Of a stretch of 64,000 bases of DNA, positions 42,650 through 54,139 are shown piece by piece. A model generated the notes under the pieces. That model made no database searches and was not told where the DNA came from. It saw nothing but the letters and a program-made list of their open reading frames with translations. This DNA comes from Eucommia ulmoides (lineage: Eukaryota > Streptophyta > Magnoliopsida > Garryales > Eucommiaceae), in assembly GCA_016647705.1 (NCBI GenBank), contig CM028329.1:12673910-12737909 (forward strand), in the 5' to 3' direction. A program made the translations under genes and the position numbers. Positions within the stretch are counted from its first letter, which is position 1; every line of letters starts with the position of its first letter.

Positions 42650-42668
42650 GGCGACTTTTAGAAGGTGA
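42650..42668 (+). other. Possible primer-binding site (tRNA-Arg type)
   Basis: 'gTTGGCGACTtttagaagg' follows the LTR end. TGGCGACT matches the start of the primer site used by Ogre-type elements, but the rest diverges from the expected sequence. Confidence 0.4.
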
Positions 42669-43620
42669 AGCCTAGTGGTGTTTAAATAAATCTTAAAATA
42701 AAATTAAGTTCAAGAAATATGTTGTCGTTTTTTTTTAATGATAGTTCCCCTTTGTTAAAAAAATGAAATTTTTATTATGTGTGTTTTCTTTTAAATCTAC
42801 TTTCTTTTTCTATAGTTGATAATGAGCTTGCATGTGAGGGTGTGTGAGTAAGTTTATTTCAAACTTTTACTTTATGCACTTTATTTTATTTATTTTATTT
42901 CTCGTCATTATTTACTGCTTTTATTATACTACATTTTTGAATTGTAACTCTCTCCAAGGCACAAACACAGAGCATACTTGCATTACACAACCCAAAGAAA
43001 ACCCTGTCGGATTAGAAAGAGGTCGATAATAGGTTCTAGGCCGCATAGTTCATTCACCGAGACTGGTTTCAAAACTCACCTTGCTTGGATCACCAACCAA
43101 CGATGGATTTTCTTTTGGGACGCCAGAGGTTTGAAGATTTAGGAACCGATCCTTTCTAGGATGGTTAGTAAAATCCATGAAGCCCATATAGTGAGCCTAG
43201 GGAAGAATGCTACCCAAACCCTTTATAGGACACTATTAAGAAATGTAGAGAGACCTCAATTGTTAAGTATATTATGTTTATCTACTTATGCCTTGGAATC
43301 AGACTAAATGAATTCCTAAGGGCCAACAAGGAACGAAATAGCCAACATAGGAATTTTTATTTTCTCTCACATTTTCACGAGCTTGTTCAAAGTGAAAAAA
43401 AAAAAAAAATTTTCAAAACATGACTAATAAACAAGCTATAACAGGTAAATAAAAATACCTATTTTGTCTATGCGACGCATTATCAAACCAAGAGATATTA
43501 TTTCATACGAATCCAAAACCTTGTTATTTAGTTTGAAGATGATAGTGTCAAAAAGATCAAATGAGATTTCTATTTAATCCTACAATGAAGTGTCATCGAG
43601 TTTGTGATTTTAAAGGACAC
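42669..43620 (+). mobile_element. 5' leader of the Ogre/Tat-like element
   Basis: Non-coding, with 'gcatacttgcattacacaaccc' near 42973. The leader is cut at 43620 by the Athila-like element. Gag-like sequence resumes after 48689, suggesting (inference) that the two halves belonged together. Confidence 0.4.
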
Positions 43621-45184
43621 TGTATGACGAGCATTTGATACGCACTCACGTATTGACTACTCGCAAGTGTACGAGGTCAAAGTTTTAGTATAGTGTGATC
43701 GTTAAGATCGAGTACCGTATTCACAGGGATTGGTTGTCGTTATTATCGAGTACCGTAATTGTCATGATCTAACTTTATCTAGGCTAAAAACAAATATATT
43801 TAATTAATTAAACTAAACTAATTAACTAAATTATCTATACTAATATAATGAGATGTTTTAGGGGAAATAATTGTCTGGGGATTAACTCAGTTTACAAATA
43901 CGTGTTCGATCTCGATTGACTTACGTTTACGGTGTTCGACATATTTGACAATCTCAATTCGTAAACTCTTTCGCTACCTTTCCTGAGTGTAAAACGAGGG
44001 ATATAACGGGACTTCGTGTCAACGAAGAAGTCCTCCGCAACGTCTTAATGACCCTAGATCACGTGAGTCTCGCCCCAACGTCATTGATTGCACATAATCC
44101 AACTCTCGACCAAGTTATTGGATCGTCGCGTTGTGTTTACCCTATCGATAATCTCAGTTCTAAAACTCTCCCGCCACCTCTCCCGAGTGTAAGACGAGGG
44201 AATACGTGACTTCGTGCCAACGGAGAAGTCCCCCTCAACGTCTTAACGACCCTAAGTCACGTGAGTCTTGCCCCAACGTCATCGATTGGCGTTATGTTTA
44301 CTTTGGTCCGAATCCGGGGTTACCTCTCCCGAGTGTCAAACCCCGTATTCTTCAAATATTATTCTAGGCATAATAAACATAACAATACGATAAACAAAAT
44401 CAAACTTCGAAGAACAAACATAAACGCAACACCGAAATAATTTGAAACACATATTTATAAATATATTGTCAATCCCTATACAATCCACATTTAACTAACG
44501 CTCATAACCGCATTTACAAATAAGAACAAGCTAAACATGCTCACAGAATCCTAAGTTAAAGAAATAAGGGAAGAAATCGAAGAACTTAGTCTCATCCGAA
44601 GTTTAGCTGCTAAGAACGTTCAACGATTGCTTCGCCGTCTTCCTCTACCTCGGAATGTGAGCTCCCCCTCTAAAACTTCTCTACCTACCTTTAGATATAT
44701 TATAAGGGGCTCAAATGGCTGGAGAGAGCAAGAGATAGGGAGAGGAAAGGGGTTTAAATAGGCAAAATATCTAAAAATATATCTTAAATCTGTGCAGAGG
44801 CCACCGCAACGGCGGTGAGTAGGTCGGTTGGTTGATCGCCTCGGCGGTGTGGATTAGGTTGACATCCTGCATTTCCAGCACCGCGGCGGTGGTCTCGTAC
44901 CGCGGATGTGGATGTTCAGTAAGGATAAATCATTCTTTGCATTTTCACCGCTGCAACGGTGGGCTTCTTTTAGAATATTGTCACCTTGCTCATTTTTCCA
45001 CCGTTCTTCGACCGTTTTAGGTTCGATCTCATCGTTTTTGTTCCAGTTTCCTATCTTTTTACCCCACACACTTGATTTATACAAAAAGTATAAAAACTAA
45101 TTAACATATAATAAAATAAATATAAAAATTACTCTAAAATTAACAAAATCGGTTTGAAAATATGTAGGTAGATCACACCTATCA
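43621..45184 (-). mobile_element. 3' LTR of Athila-like non-autonomous element
   Basis: Collinear with 47093-48688 over its full length. The + strand begins TGTATGACGAGC and ends CACACCTATCA, giving TG...CA. Just to the right, the minus strand reads 'aaatttggggatat' then TGATAGG, a polypurine tract, so this is the 3' LTR of a minus-strand element. The LTR holds an internal ~190-bp duplication of the 'ctctcccgagtgtaagacg' block. Confidence 0.85.
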
Positions 45185-47092
45185 AATATCCCCAAATTTA
45201 GAATTTTGCTAGTCCTCGAGCAAAACACACACACGAAAATGAAAAACACAACTAAATGAAATAACAAACAATCTAAACATAACGACATGCGAGTTTTACA
45301 TTCTTCTATCGACCAAGTCATTTTTCCCTTAACAACCGCCAATCATATCGAGTTTAGGCGGTAAAACACATCATGTGGTTCTAGAATTTTGACATGCAAC
45401 AATGGTGAACGCCATTCTAGATCCTGTAAACGTGTTAGTGGGAGACTCAATAATATAACTATCTAAGACTGGATTGGATCATCCACCAACGGAACTCAAG
45501 ACTTAGACCGTGAAGGACTAGGATTTCCATAAGCCTGATTGGGGTCCACTCTCCACTAATGTAGGCTTGGAAGTTCATAAAGTTCATTAGGGCTTGGTTC
45601 GATTTTGGAATATTTGTCCAAGGGTATTTTGGGATAGAAAAAGGGTTAACGTTGTTAACATAACGTTACCCAAGGCTCAACGCTTGGCACATTCACTCTT
45701 GAACCCCCATAGAAAAATTGTAAACAATTCTAAACATACATTTTAGACCGATGTACTCACTTGTCAATAGAAACATAATTTATTTTTTTATTTATTTTTT
45801 TATGCTAACCACACCCCTAAATTTATTCGATTAGTATGATTTCACGGGTGTGGTAAAAACGAACAACAAACGACAGGTGAGTACTCGAATACCGAACCAA
45901 TCCGAAGTTCGTCCTAAACCCAACCGCTCACATCAAGAAGTATTTGCAATTGCTAACTTGATTCACTCAAATGTACCTTTAAATTCAGCGATTAAGGTTT
46001 GGAAAAAGATCAACTGACTGGGGTATTTGTCTATGTGTTCAGACTTGAATTGCCTTTAAGGCTTCGACAGGGTAACGAGGGATAAACATGTTACAAGGTA
46101 GGTTTCAAAGGCTCAAGCAATAAAAAGAATGCCTAAATCACGTCTCTTGAACTACCTCACCTAGGATTTCGCCTCAAGCTTCCCCTTAATCAGGTTCTAG
46201 AATCCTTAATTTGTCATGAATTTGGCTAATCGATAATTTACCTCAAATCAATTGAATAGAAATACATTGAGTCTGTGTGCTTGTGCAAATTAAGATCTAC
46301 AATAATTTTTACCAAAAAGCATAGTCAAGCACATAGAACACACATGCATGGGTATTACCCTTGACTTCGAAAACAACCAGGGTAATTATCATCATCGGGT
46401 AACGGCCCAGATGAACGCAAAACTCAACATGCAACAACAAATACAAACAAACACAAACTAACCTAAACAAACATGCACACGGTAAAACAATAACACATTT
46501 AACATACTATATACTACATCTCACTTCCGAACTTCAAACGGATAGTGTTCTCAACGACCCAATCATCATTCTTCAACATATAGGAAATTAAAGCATGCTG
46601 ACGAAGGAGGTTTAGAACACGTACCTGGGAGGCGAGAGAATCTCGCCTCTGAATAATTTCGGCTGTGACAGATTTAATTTATTTGACCTTAGGTTGTCTC
46701 CCAAGAAGTGGATGGTTTAATGTCCTCGGCCCAACATTTTCAAAACACCCTCAAGCTTGGTGAGATTTTGCTTTGTTAGGCTTAATCTTTCAACGACATG
46801 CCTCATCGGCTTATGTGCGTGGCCACGCACAATAAAATAACTTGGAATCCTGTCAAAAGAAATGCATCAATACCCGTCGATATAACATCGGCAAGTACCC
46901 TACATAAGAAATAAAAACAAAACTACAAACAAAAATTATATACAAGAGAAATGCCTAAAGCAAAATCGGGTCATTTACTCACAATATCGATAATAACTCT
47001 ATCCAATCCCCGGTAATCGTTACCAAAAACTAGGTGGTGATCGCCGAAAACTAAATTCGACAAACCAATCCCTGGCAACGGCGCCAAAAACT
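45185..47092 (-). mobile_element. Internal region of the Athila-like element, non-coding
   Basis: Only about 1.9 kb lies between the two LTRs. No gag, protease, polymerase or integrase motif was found in any frame, so it could only move with enzymes from a relative. The right end has the primer-binding site (47069-47086), the left end the polypurine tract. Confidence 0.8.
47069..47086 (-). other. Primer-binding site, tRNA-Asp type
   Basis: The + strand reads TCCCTGGCAACGGCGCCA, matching the 3' end of plant tRNA-Asp (TCCCCGGCAACGGCGCCA) at 17 of 18 positions. Its complement is therefore the Athila-type primer-binding site. It lies 6 bp from the LTR at 47093 and fixes the element on the minus strand. 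Confidence 0.9.
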
Positions 47093-48688
47093 TGTACGGC
47101 GAGCGTTTGTTACGCGCTCGCGTATTGGCTACTCGCAAGTGTATGATGTCAAAGTTTTAGTATAGTGTGATCGTTAAGATCGGGTATCGTAAGCACAGGG
47201 ATTGGTTGTCGTTATTATCGAGTATCATAATTGTCATGACGTAACTTTATCTAGGCTAAAAACAAACATATTTAATTAATTAAACTAAACTAATTAACTA
47301 AATTATCTATACTAATATAATAAGATGTTTTAGGGAAAATAATTGTCTAGGGATTAATTCGGTTTACAAATACGTGTTCGATCTCGATTGACTTGCGTTT
47401 ACGATGTTCAACCTATTTGACAATCTCAATTTGTAAACTCCCCCGCCACCTCTCCCGAGTATAAGACGAGGGATATAACGCGACTTTGTGTCAACGAATA
47501 AGTCCCCCTCAATGTCTTAACGACCCTAGGTTACGTGAGTCTCGCCCCAACGTCATTGATTGCACACAATCCAACTCCTAACCGGGTTATTGGATCGTCG
47601 CGTTGTGTTTATCCTATCGGCAATCTCAGTTCTAAAACTTCCCCGCCACCTCTCCTGAGTGTAAGATGAAAGAATACGCGACTTCGTGTTAATGAAGAAG
47701 TCCCCCTCAACGTCTTAACGACCCTAGGTCACATGAGTCTTGCCCCAACATCATCAATTGACGTTATATTTACTTTAGTTCGAATCCGTGATTACCTCTT
47801 TCAAGTGTCAAACCCCGTATTCTCCGAATATCATTCTAAGCATAATAAACATAACAATACGATAAACACAATCATACTTCGAAGAACAAACATAAACGCA
47901 ACACTAAAATCATTCAAAACACATATTTATAATATATTGTTAATCCCTATACAATCCACGTTTAACTAACGGCCATAACCGCATTTACAAATAAAAACGA
48001 GCTAAACATGCTCACAAAATCCTAAGTTAAAGAAATAAGGGAAGAAATAGAAGAACTTAGCCTCGTCCGAAGTTTAGCTGCTAAGAACGTTTAACGATCG
48101 CTTCGCCGTCTTTCTCCACCTTGAGATGTGAGCTCCCCCTCTAAAACTTATCTACCTACCCTTAGATATATTATAAGGGGCTCAAATGGCCAGAGAAAGC
48201 AAGAAGAAGGGAGAAGAGAGGGGTTTAAATAGGCAAAATATATAAAAAAAAAATATCTTAAATCTGTGTAGAGGCCACCACCACGGCGGTGTGTAGGTCG
48301 GTTGGTTGATCGTCTCAACAGTGAAGAAGACGGTGGATTAGGTTGACATCCTGCATCTCCAGCGCCGCGACGGTGGTCTCGCACCGCGGTGGTGGATGTT
48401 CAACAAAGATAAGTCATTTTCTGTATTTTCACAACCGCGACGGAGGTCTAGATGCCGCGACGGTGGGCTTCTTTTAGAATATTACCGCCTTGCTCGTTTT
48501 TCCACTGTTCTTCGACCATTGGTGGTTTGATCTCATCGTTTTTGCTTCAGTTTTCTATCTTTTTGTCCCACACACTTGATTTATACGAAAAGCATACAAA
48601 CTAATTAAAATATAATAAAATAAATATAAAAACTACTCTAAAACTAACAAAACTGGTTTAGAAATATGTAGGTAGATCACACCTATTA
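47093..48688 (-). mobile_element. 5' LTR of Athila-like non-autonomous element
   Basis: Begins TGTACGGCGAGCG on the + strand and ends CACACCTATTA (the expected CA is TA). It shares the internal ~190-bp duplication with the LTR at 43621. Short GC-rich 'ccgcgacggtgg' runs near 48290-48470 match 'ccgcggcggtgg' in the other LTR. Right of it the text 'aatacccc' resembles the polypurine tract complement beside the other LTR ('aatatcccc'). Confidence 0.85.
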
Positions 48689-49159
48689 AATACCCCGCTT
48701 GCCAAGGTAGTCATGTCAAAATTTCAATATGCTTGTAATCGATACAAACTTAGGAAACATCGAAATCTCATACCACCTATGATCAATTCCAAACTCCGTT
48801 TGCAAACTGTAATACTAACACGATTTTTGCCATATAAGGAAAATTGTTCCACCCACAAAGGCTCTTGTCTTCTGTTCCCCAATTCGTACTCGTGCCCATG
48901 CGCGACAACCTGTCTTAATGGACAATATTGAGGAGAGATCGCACGGACCCACCGAGGTATTGCAACAAAAGGAAGAAAAGGTTTCGATGTCGTTCAAATG
49001 ACAGAATTACTATAACAACTCAGCCAGCCTTAGTAGAACCCAAAACGGATCCGATCGAACCAACAATACTGTATTAGCCCTCTAGTTCCCGAGGCCCTAG
49101 TTCGGTTGTTGGGGAATAAGTTCTCCATGCAGCATATCTAACATCAGTACCACAAACCA

Positions 49160-50360
49160 CCCTGACTGTGATTAACCTGAATCTGAGTTCACCCTCTGCT
49201 AGACCTGCTACCCATAGCCCAATCATCTCGGAAGTTACCGATAATATCGAAAATGAAGTAAAAGAGCAATTCGAAAAGACCTCATTGCTAATCGAAAAAC
49301 TACAACAGATAGAGCAAGAACTTAAAGATGTAAATAAAGTAGAGTCAACAATCGATGCTTAATACATTGGTTGTCTTGGATACCTCAGGTAAAATTCTCG
49401 GATGCTTTCACTATGCCGAATCTTACCAAATATGATGGATTAGAATACCCAGATTGACATATCTAGAGATACAAAAATGAGATAGGAGCTATATCCATAA
49501 CGAACCATTGGTTGTATAGCATTTCCAACAACCATTGGAAGGGTCAGTCTGATGGTACGGAACCATAGAGCAAGAAAAACTAAAGACATTCATTGACGTA
49601 GTCAGGGAGTTTTGTGATTAGCATGGATACAATTGGGAAATATCGTCCAAAAACTCTCAATCCTAACATTGGTTAGAAAGAGTGACGAGAACTTTCGAGA
49701 GTTTGTCGTCCATTAGAGGGATAGAGCTGCACAAGTAGTGTCGCCTATGAAAGAAGTCAAAATGGTCCAAATGTTCGTCTAGGCCCAGCCTCACCCGTAC
49801 TACGAACTCTTTCTCAACACTTTGAATGTATCATTTTTCGATGTAACACTCTGAGGATAATATGTGGAAGAAGGCATTAGAACGGACAGAATACAAAAAC
49901 AAGTTGATAGTGAGACCAAAAAGTCAGCGCCTTTGAGGAAAAAAGATCCTGAGGTAGCAATGTCATCCAAATCTAGGGAAACCAGCAAAATACCCAACCG
50001 TAGTATGATTATCAGCAACATAATCTCCAAGAACACTAGGCTTAGGCCCTACCAATTTAAGGACCACCCTAGTTTGAACCATTTCAAGCCCCAATATACA
50101 ACCCCTACCCATATAAAAATCCTTACAAAACTTCACCACCATCTGCCCCAATTCTTTTCAACTACAATTAAAGCCGACAAAATTTTGGGCCCAATCGCCC
50201 ATATAAAAAACAAAGTTCACCCATCTACCAATATGTCTTTCTCGAATATTCGAGGAGTACATCAAGAACAAAATGATTGTACCAATCCCTCAAAATCGCA
50301 CAAACCCACTACCAAACATGAAGACCTAGCCTCGACCGTCAACAAGATTGGGCGATAAGG
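49160..50360 (+). pseudogene. Tat/Ogre-type gypsy gag remnant
   Basis: A charged helix (NEVKEQFEKTSLLIEKLQQI, 49249-49308) is followed by FTMPNLTKYDGLEYPD near 49410. Then, in shifting frames, come SDENFREFVV, RDRAAQVVSPMKEVKMVQMF (near 49720-49780), NTLNVSFFDVTL and VEEGIRTDRIQKQVDSETKK, which follows the gag order of Tat/Ogre elements. The 49864-50358 stretch is open for 164 codons. It is downstream of the Ogre/Tat-like LTR and leader, with the Athila-like element in between. Confidence 0.75.
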
Positions 50361-51680
50361 GGAAAATGATCCCGAGGACAACGCAAGAATCTGGAGAACT
50401 GATACAAAACCACCTGAAGCAGTATGGGTAGAATCTAACAATTGCTCTAAATCCTACTAGGTAAACCTTTTGTTTTCCTCTTGGGCGGGGGCCAATCGAC
50501 CAATCACTCCCACTGGATAGGAAAGTGATTTCGAAGAAGAAGTACAAAAAAAAGAAGATAGCAAAGGAAAAGAACCAATAATTGATATAAACATGGATAA
50601 GGTATAAGATAAAAAGAAGAAATCCTAAGATCGGAAGGAATTAGAGTGTATAAGGGTAGAAATAAGCACCTTAGGTGAAAGTGTCACTAAAATGGTCGCC
50701 ATGTTTGGCAAAGTATTGGAAACATTCCATCCACCAAAAACCAAGAAACACATCATCGCTATCTGCTACCACTGCCACCAAAGAAAGCCTTCAGCAAGAT
50801 GGTAGATTTCAACCAACCGACAGTAGTCAACCCATCTCCTGGACCAAGGTGGGCTTTAGAAAAAACTCCTGATGAATTATGGGGGATTAATAATGCTACT
50901 CCAGCTAGGGATGTGGCTCTCGAAAGCCTCCAGTTTTACAATACAACCACAAGCCTCCCGAAAAGATATAGATATTAAACCCAAAACAGTACTAGTGTTT
51001 GATAGACCAAATCAAGAACCAGTTAAAACTTGAAAGATATACCCTGGAAATACTCCACCACCATAAAAACTGATATGTTAGCTAATGAGGGGAAAATTGG
51101 TCAGACTAGAAAGGGCGCCATGTCACAAACACGAGACTAGCCGGGGACTCTAAACTGGCCAGCTCGACCAGGCCCCATCTCTACACCTAGCAAGGCCTTA
51201 CTTTCTCGGGTGCGAGTGCGATGACATCCTTGCTAGAAAGCAGTCTGAGCTGCCTCCATCTAGTAAGAAAGTACAATTACTTTCTCTAGATAATGACTCC
51301 ATATTTTCTCTCACAATCATCGCCATCTCTATGGTAATGGAACCGAGATTAGTGCAATCACCATAATAACGCATCGAGAATTAGAGAGGACTTGCCAAAC
51401 GAGTCTCATTATCCTCCTATAAATATCAAAACACAAGATGTCTAAGGTATGTTTTTTTTTTAATACGCTGAACTATGTTTTTCAATGGGCAATATACGCT
51501 TTGAGATGCATTTGTTTTGCACTCAAGCGTATTCTTTATCCCAGCTACCACTCTGCTAAATTCTTATTCAGAGCTCTCGATTAATTCTCACACTAGATTG
51601 ACATCACTCTTGATGGAGATAATGAGATAAGTTAGAGATCTCTCCCAAACTGTCTGATACTTTATCGGACAAGCCGATCC
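50361..51680 (+). other. Decayed gypsy-derived sequence, no clear domain
   Basis: Lys-rich short frames (e.g. 50675-50872) could be the gag-protease linker, but nothing distinctive is visible. 51450-51680 has LTR-like text without clear ends. Confidence 0.35.
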
Positions 51681-52119
51681 AAGTCAACTCCCTCTGCCAC
51701 TGTCCGCCCTACAAGGATTTGCACCGTCCACCAGTGAGGCTTCATTCATTGTAGATGAGAGATGAAAGACCCTGTGTGAGCGGCACCAGGAAGAAGAACG
51801 GTACCACACGTAGTGCGATCTCCGACATAAATTGGAAAAAATCCGCACAAAGTAGGACAAACTGTGCCTGTGGACTCGAAACCGACAATGAAGCACCGAA
51901 CCCCCAAGGTCGAAACAGACCCTCAACATACACTCCTGGCTAGGCCCAAGGGTATCCATTGGAGAACAAATGGACGGAGCACATGAAGCTCCCCTACGAA
52001 AGAATGAGACACGTCACACCCGCGCGGGCAGAACTCACGGCACGCCTAAATGAACTCCATCGAGCTCGGTAGAAGCCTTCTCAAAGTCTCGTTTGAGGCC
52101 CTAGCTGTGTGACTTGAGT

Positions 52120-53375
52120 TGACAAACCAACAAAGACCTGCACGAGCAAGTCAAGGCCATCAACGAGAAACTGGGTCAGATTGGGAGGAAGGAGTCAAAC
52201 ATCTACAAGATAGTAAAGTGAAACGTTTCTCTCTTTACTACGCGTGTGCTGCGGGAGGCGATCCCATCCAACTTCAAGATGTCATCCTAGATCGAAACAT
52301 ATCAGGGAGACTTTGATTCCACAAAGCACCTTGACGCCTACCATGCGCATATAGATTTGCGAGGGTCATCAGACTCAACAAAGTGTCTAACCTTTTAGGT
52401 TACTCTTGCTAGGTTGAAGAAAAGGCAGAACGAGATGGAATGAGGTAATGCCGACAAGAAGTCGGGGAGAAATAGAACTCTCTGATGCTTCTCCAACTAC
52501 ACGCCGCTCAATACCCCGTTAGAACGATTCTACTGCAGATCGACAAGAAGAAGATGCTCAAATGTTCTCAACCAATAAAAGGCTGAGGAAAGCCGTCAAC
52601 ATGGACAAGTGGTGCGACTTCCACTAAAGTCATGGCCATACCATTGATGGTTGCTACGACCTTAAAAATGAGACCAAGTAGTTGATCCAAAGAAACTACC
52701 TCAAAAGATTCACCGTTGACGAAGGTTAGGGTGAATAACGCCTTCACGAAGAAAGAAGAAGACCTGAGGTTCGAGGGAACATCCACACGATCCACGATGT
52801 ATTTGCTTCTAGAGGACCCTTACAAACTGAGCACAAAGCTCATGCTCAGCGCAACAAGCGCCCGACGGAAGAATATGTGTTCTAAGTCTCTAAGAAGCCT
52901 CATGTTGAGAAAAAGGCAATTATTTTTATTGAAGAGGATCGCGCATGGTCCACATGCCCCATGATAACGATTTGTTGGTTAATCTACAAATTGCCAACTC
53001 TAACATGGGCGCATGCTAATCGACAGTGGAAACTCAGTAGAAATACTCTACTTGACTGTCTTCAACAGAATGTGGATCGACCACGACCAACTGAAGCTAA
53101 TGGTAACCCATTTGGTTAGTTTTGGAAGAGAAGTTGTGAAGTCCCTAAGCTGGATCATGCTTCAAATCACAGTAGGTAAGGAACCAAAGCATTCCATTGT
53201 CGACCGGCGGTTCATGGGAGTAGACTGTCTGTTGGCGTACAATGCGATCATCAAAAGGTTGTGCCTGAATGCCTTAAAATCTATTACATCAACGTACCAC
53301 CCGATGCTATGTGTACGCGTCAGGGCCAAATGTGTAGTACCACCTTCAAATTCATGTATATATCTCACATGAACT
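52120..53375 (+). pseudogene. Tat-type gag end and aspartic protease remnant
   Basis: Fragments near 52560-52960 read as a decayed gag C-terminus. Then MPHDNDLLVNLQIANSNMG leads into MLIDSGNSVEILYLTVFNRM (53013), FMGVDCLLAYNAIIKR and LNALKSITSTYHPMLCVRV. This is the Tat-lineage protease layout, with the active-site triad present as DSG. Many stops occur before 53013, and the protease ends at 53375 where unrelated AT-rich DNA begins; reverse transcriptase is missing. Confidence 0.8.
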
Positions 53376-53689
53376 CCAATTTTGCTATATAACTAGTAGT
53401 TAGAAAGCTTAGGAAGTCTATTTTCATAAGCAACTTCTTTCATCCTAAAATTCACCTTTATAATTATTTATAGCTGAAAGAGTAAATAGTAATTTTTGTT
53501 GTAGTGCCCGTAATGTTGTAGTGCCCGTAAACTACAACTTTTATATATGATTTTGGTAAAACACTTCAAATATGTGTAAATATGAAAAAATGAACTTATT
53601 AGAAGTATATACATACTCAATAAATTTGAAAAATAAATAAATATTTAGGGGATGATATTATTAAGAAATAGGGAACAATCACACATACC

Positions 53690-54080
53690 TTTGGGGGATG
53701 AGCAGCGGCGGAGGTAACTGCCTCTAATCAGCTTGTCTAGTTAAATATTGGACGTTTTAAGAAAGGTATCATATAAGAAGGCGAAGACTTGTTTAGCAAG
53801 TTTTGCCCGTCGTTATTAAGGCGGTGTCAATTTCAGCTCATCACCATTTAGGTGGTGTTTATCATGGGTGCAGATCGTGGAGCCCTTATTTAAGGGAGTT
53901 AACGACTCATTCCTTGTTAATCGGTGGCTGTTTTGTCTACTCCAGAGTAGGATTGACGTCAGCTACCCTGTCTGGGGCTTGACCTTGACCAGGGTTAGGG
54001 GAGAAAGCCTTAGTCAGGCTGACGCCTGTAATCGGTTAACTTAGGATGACGTGCTTCCTGAGGTAGCACCTGGCTGGGAT
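53690..54080. mobile_element. Possible Tat-type LTR fragment
   Basis: A GC-richer patch with 'ggagttaacgactcattc', 'ccagggttaggggagaaagcc' and 'gacgtcagctaccctg' recalls 34700-34900. No ends were identified. Confidence 0.35.
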
Positions 54081-54139
54081 ATATATATTTTAAAAATATT
54101 AATTTTATAAAAACTAAATCTAAAATAAAAGTTACATAA

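Noticed and set aside
47069-47086. A tRNA-Asp gene from the match to its 3' end
   Set aside because: Only 18 nt match and they lie next to an LTR; this is the primer-binding site.
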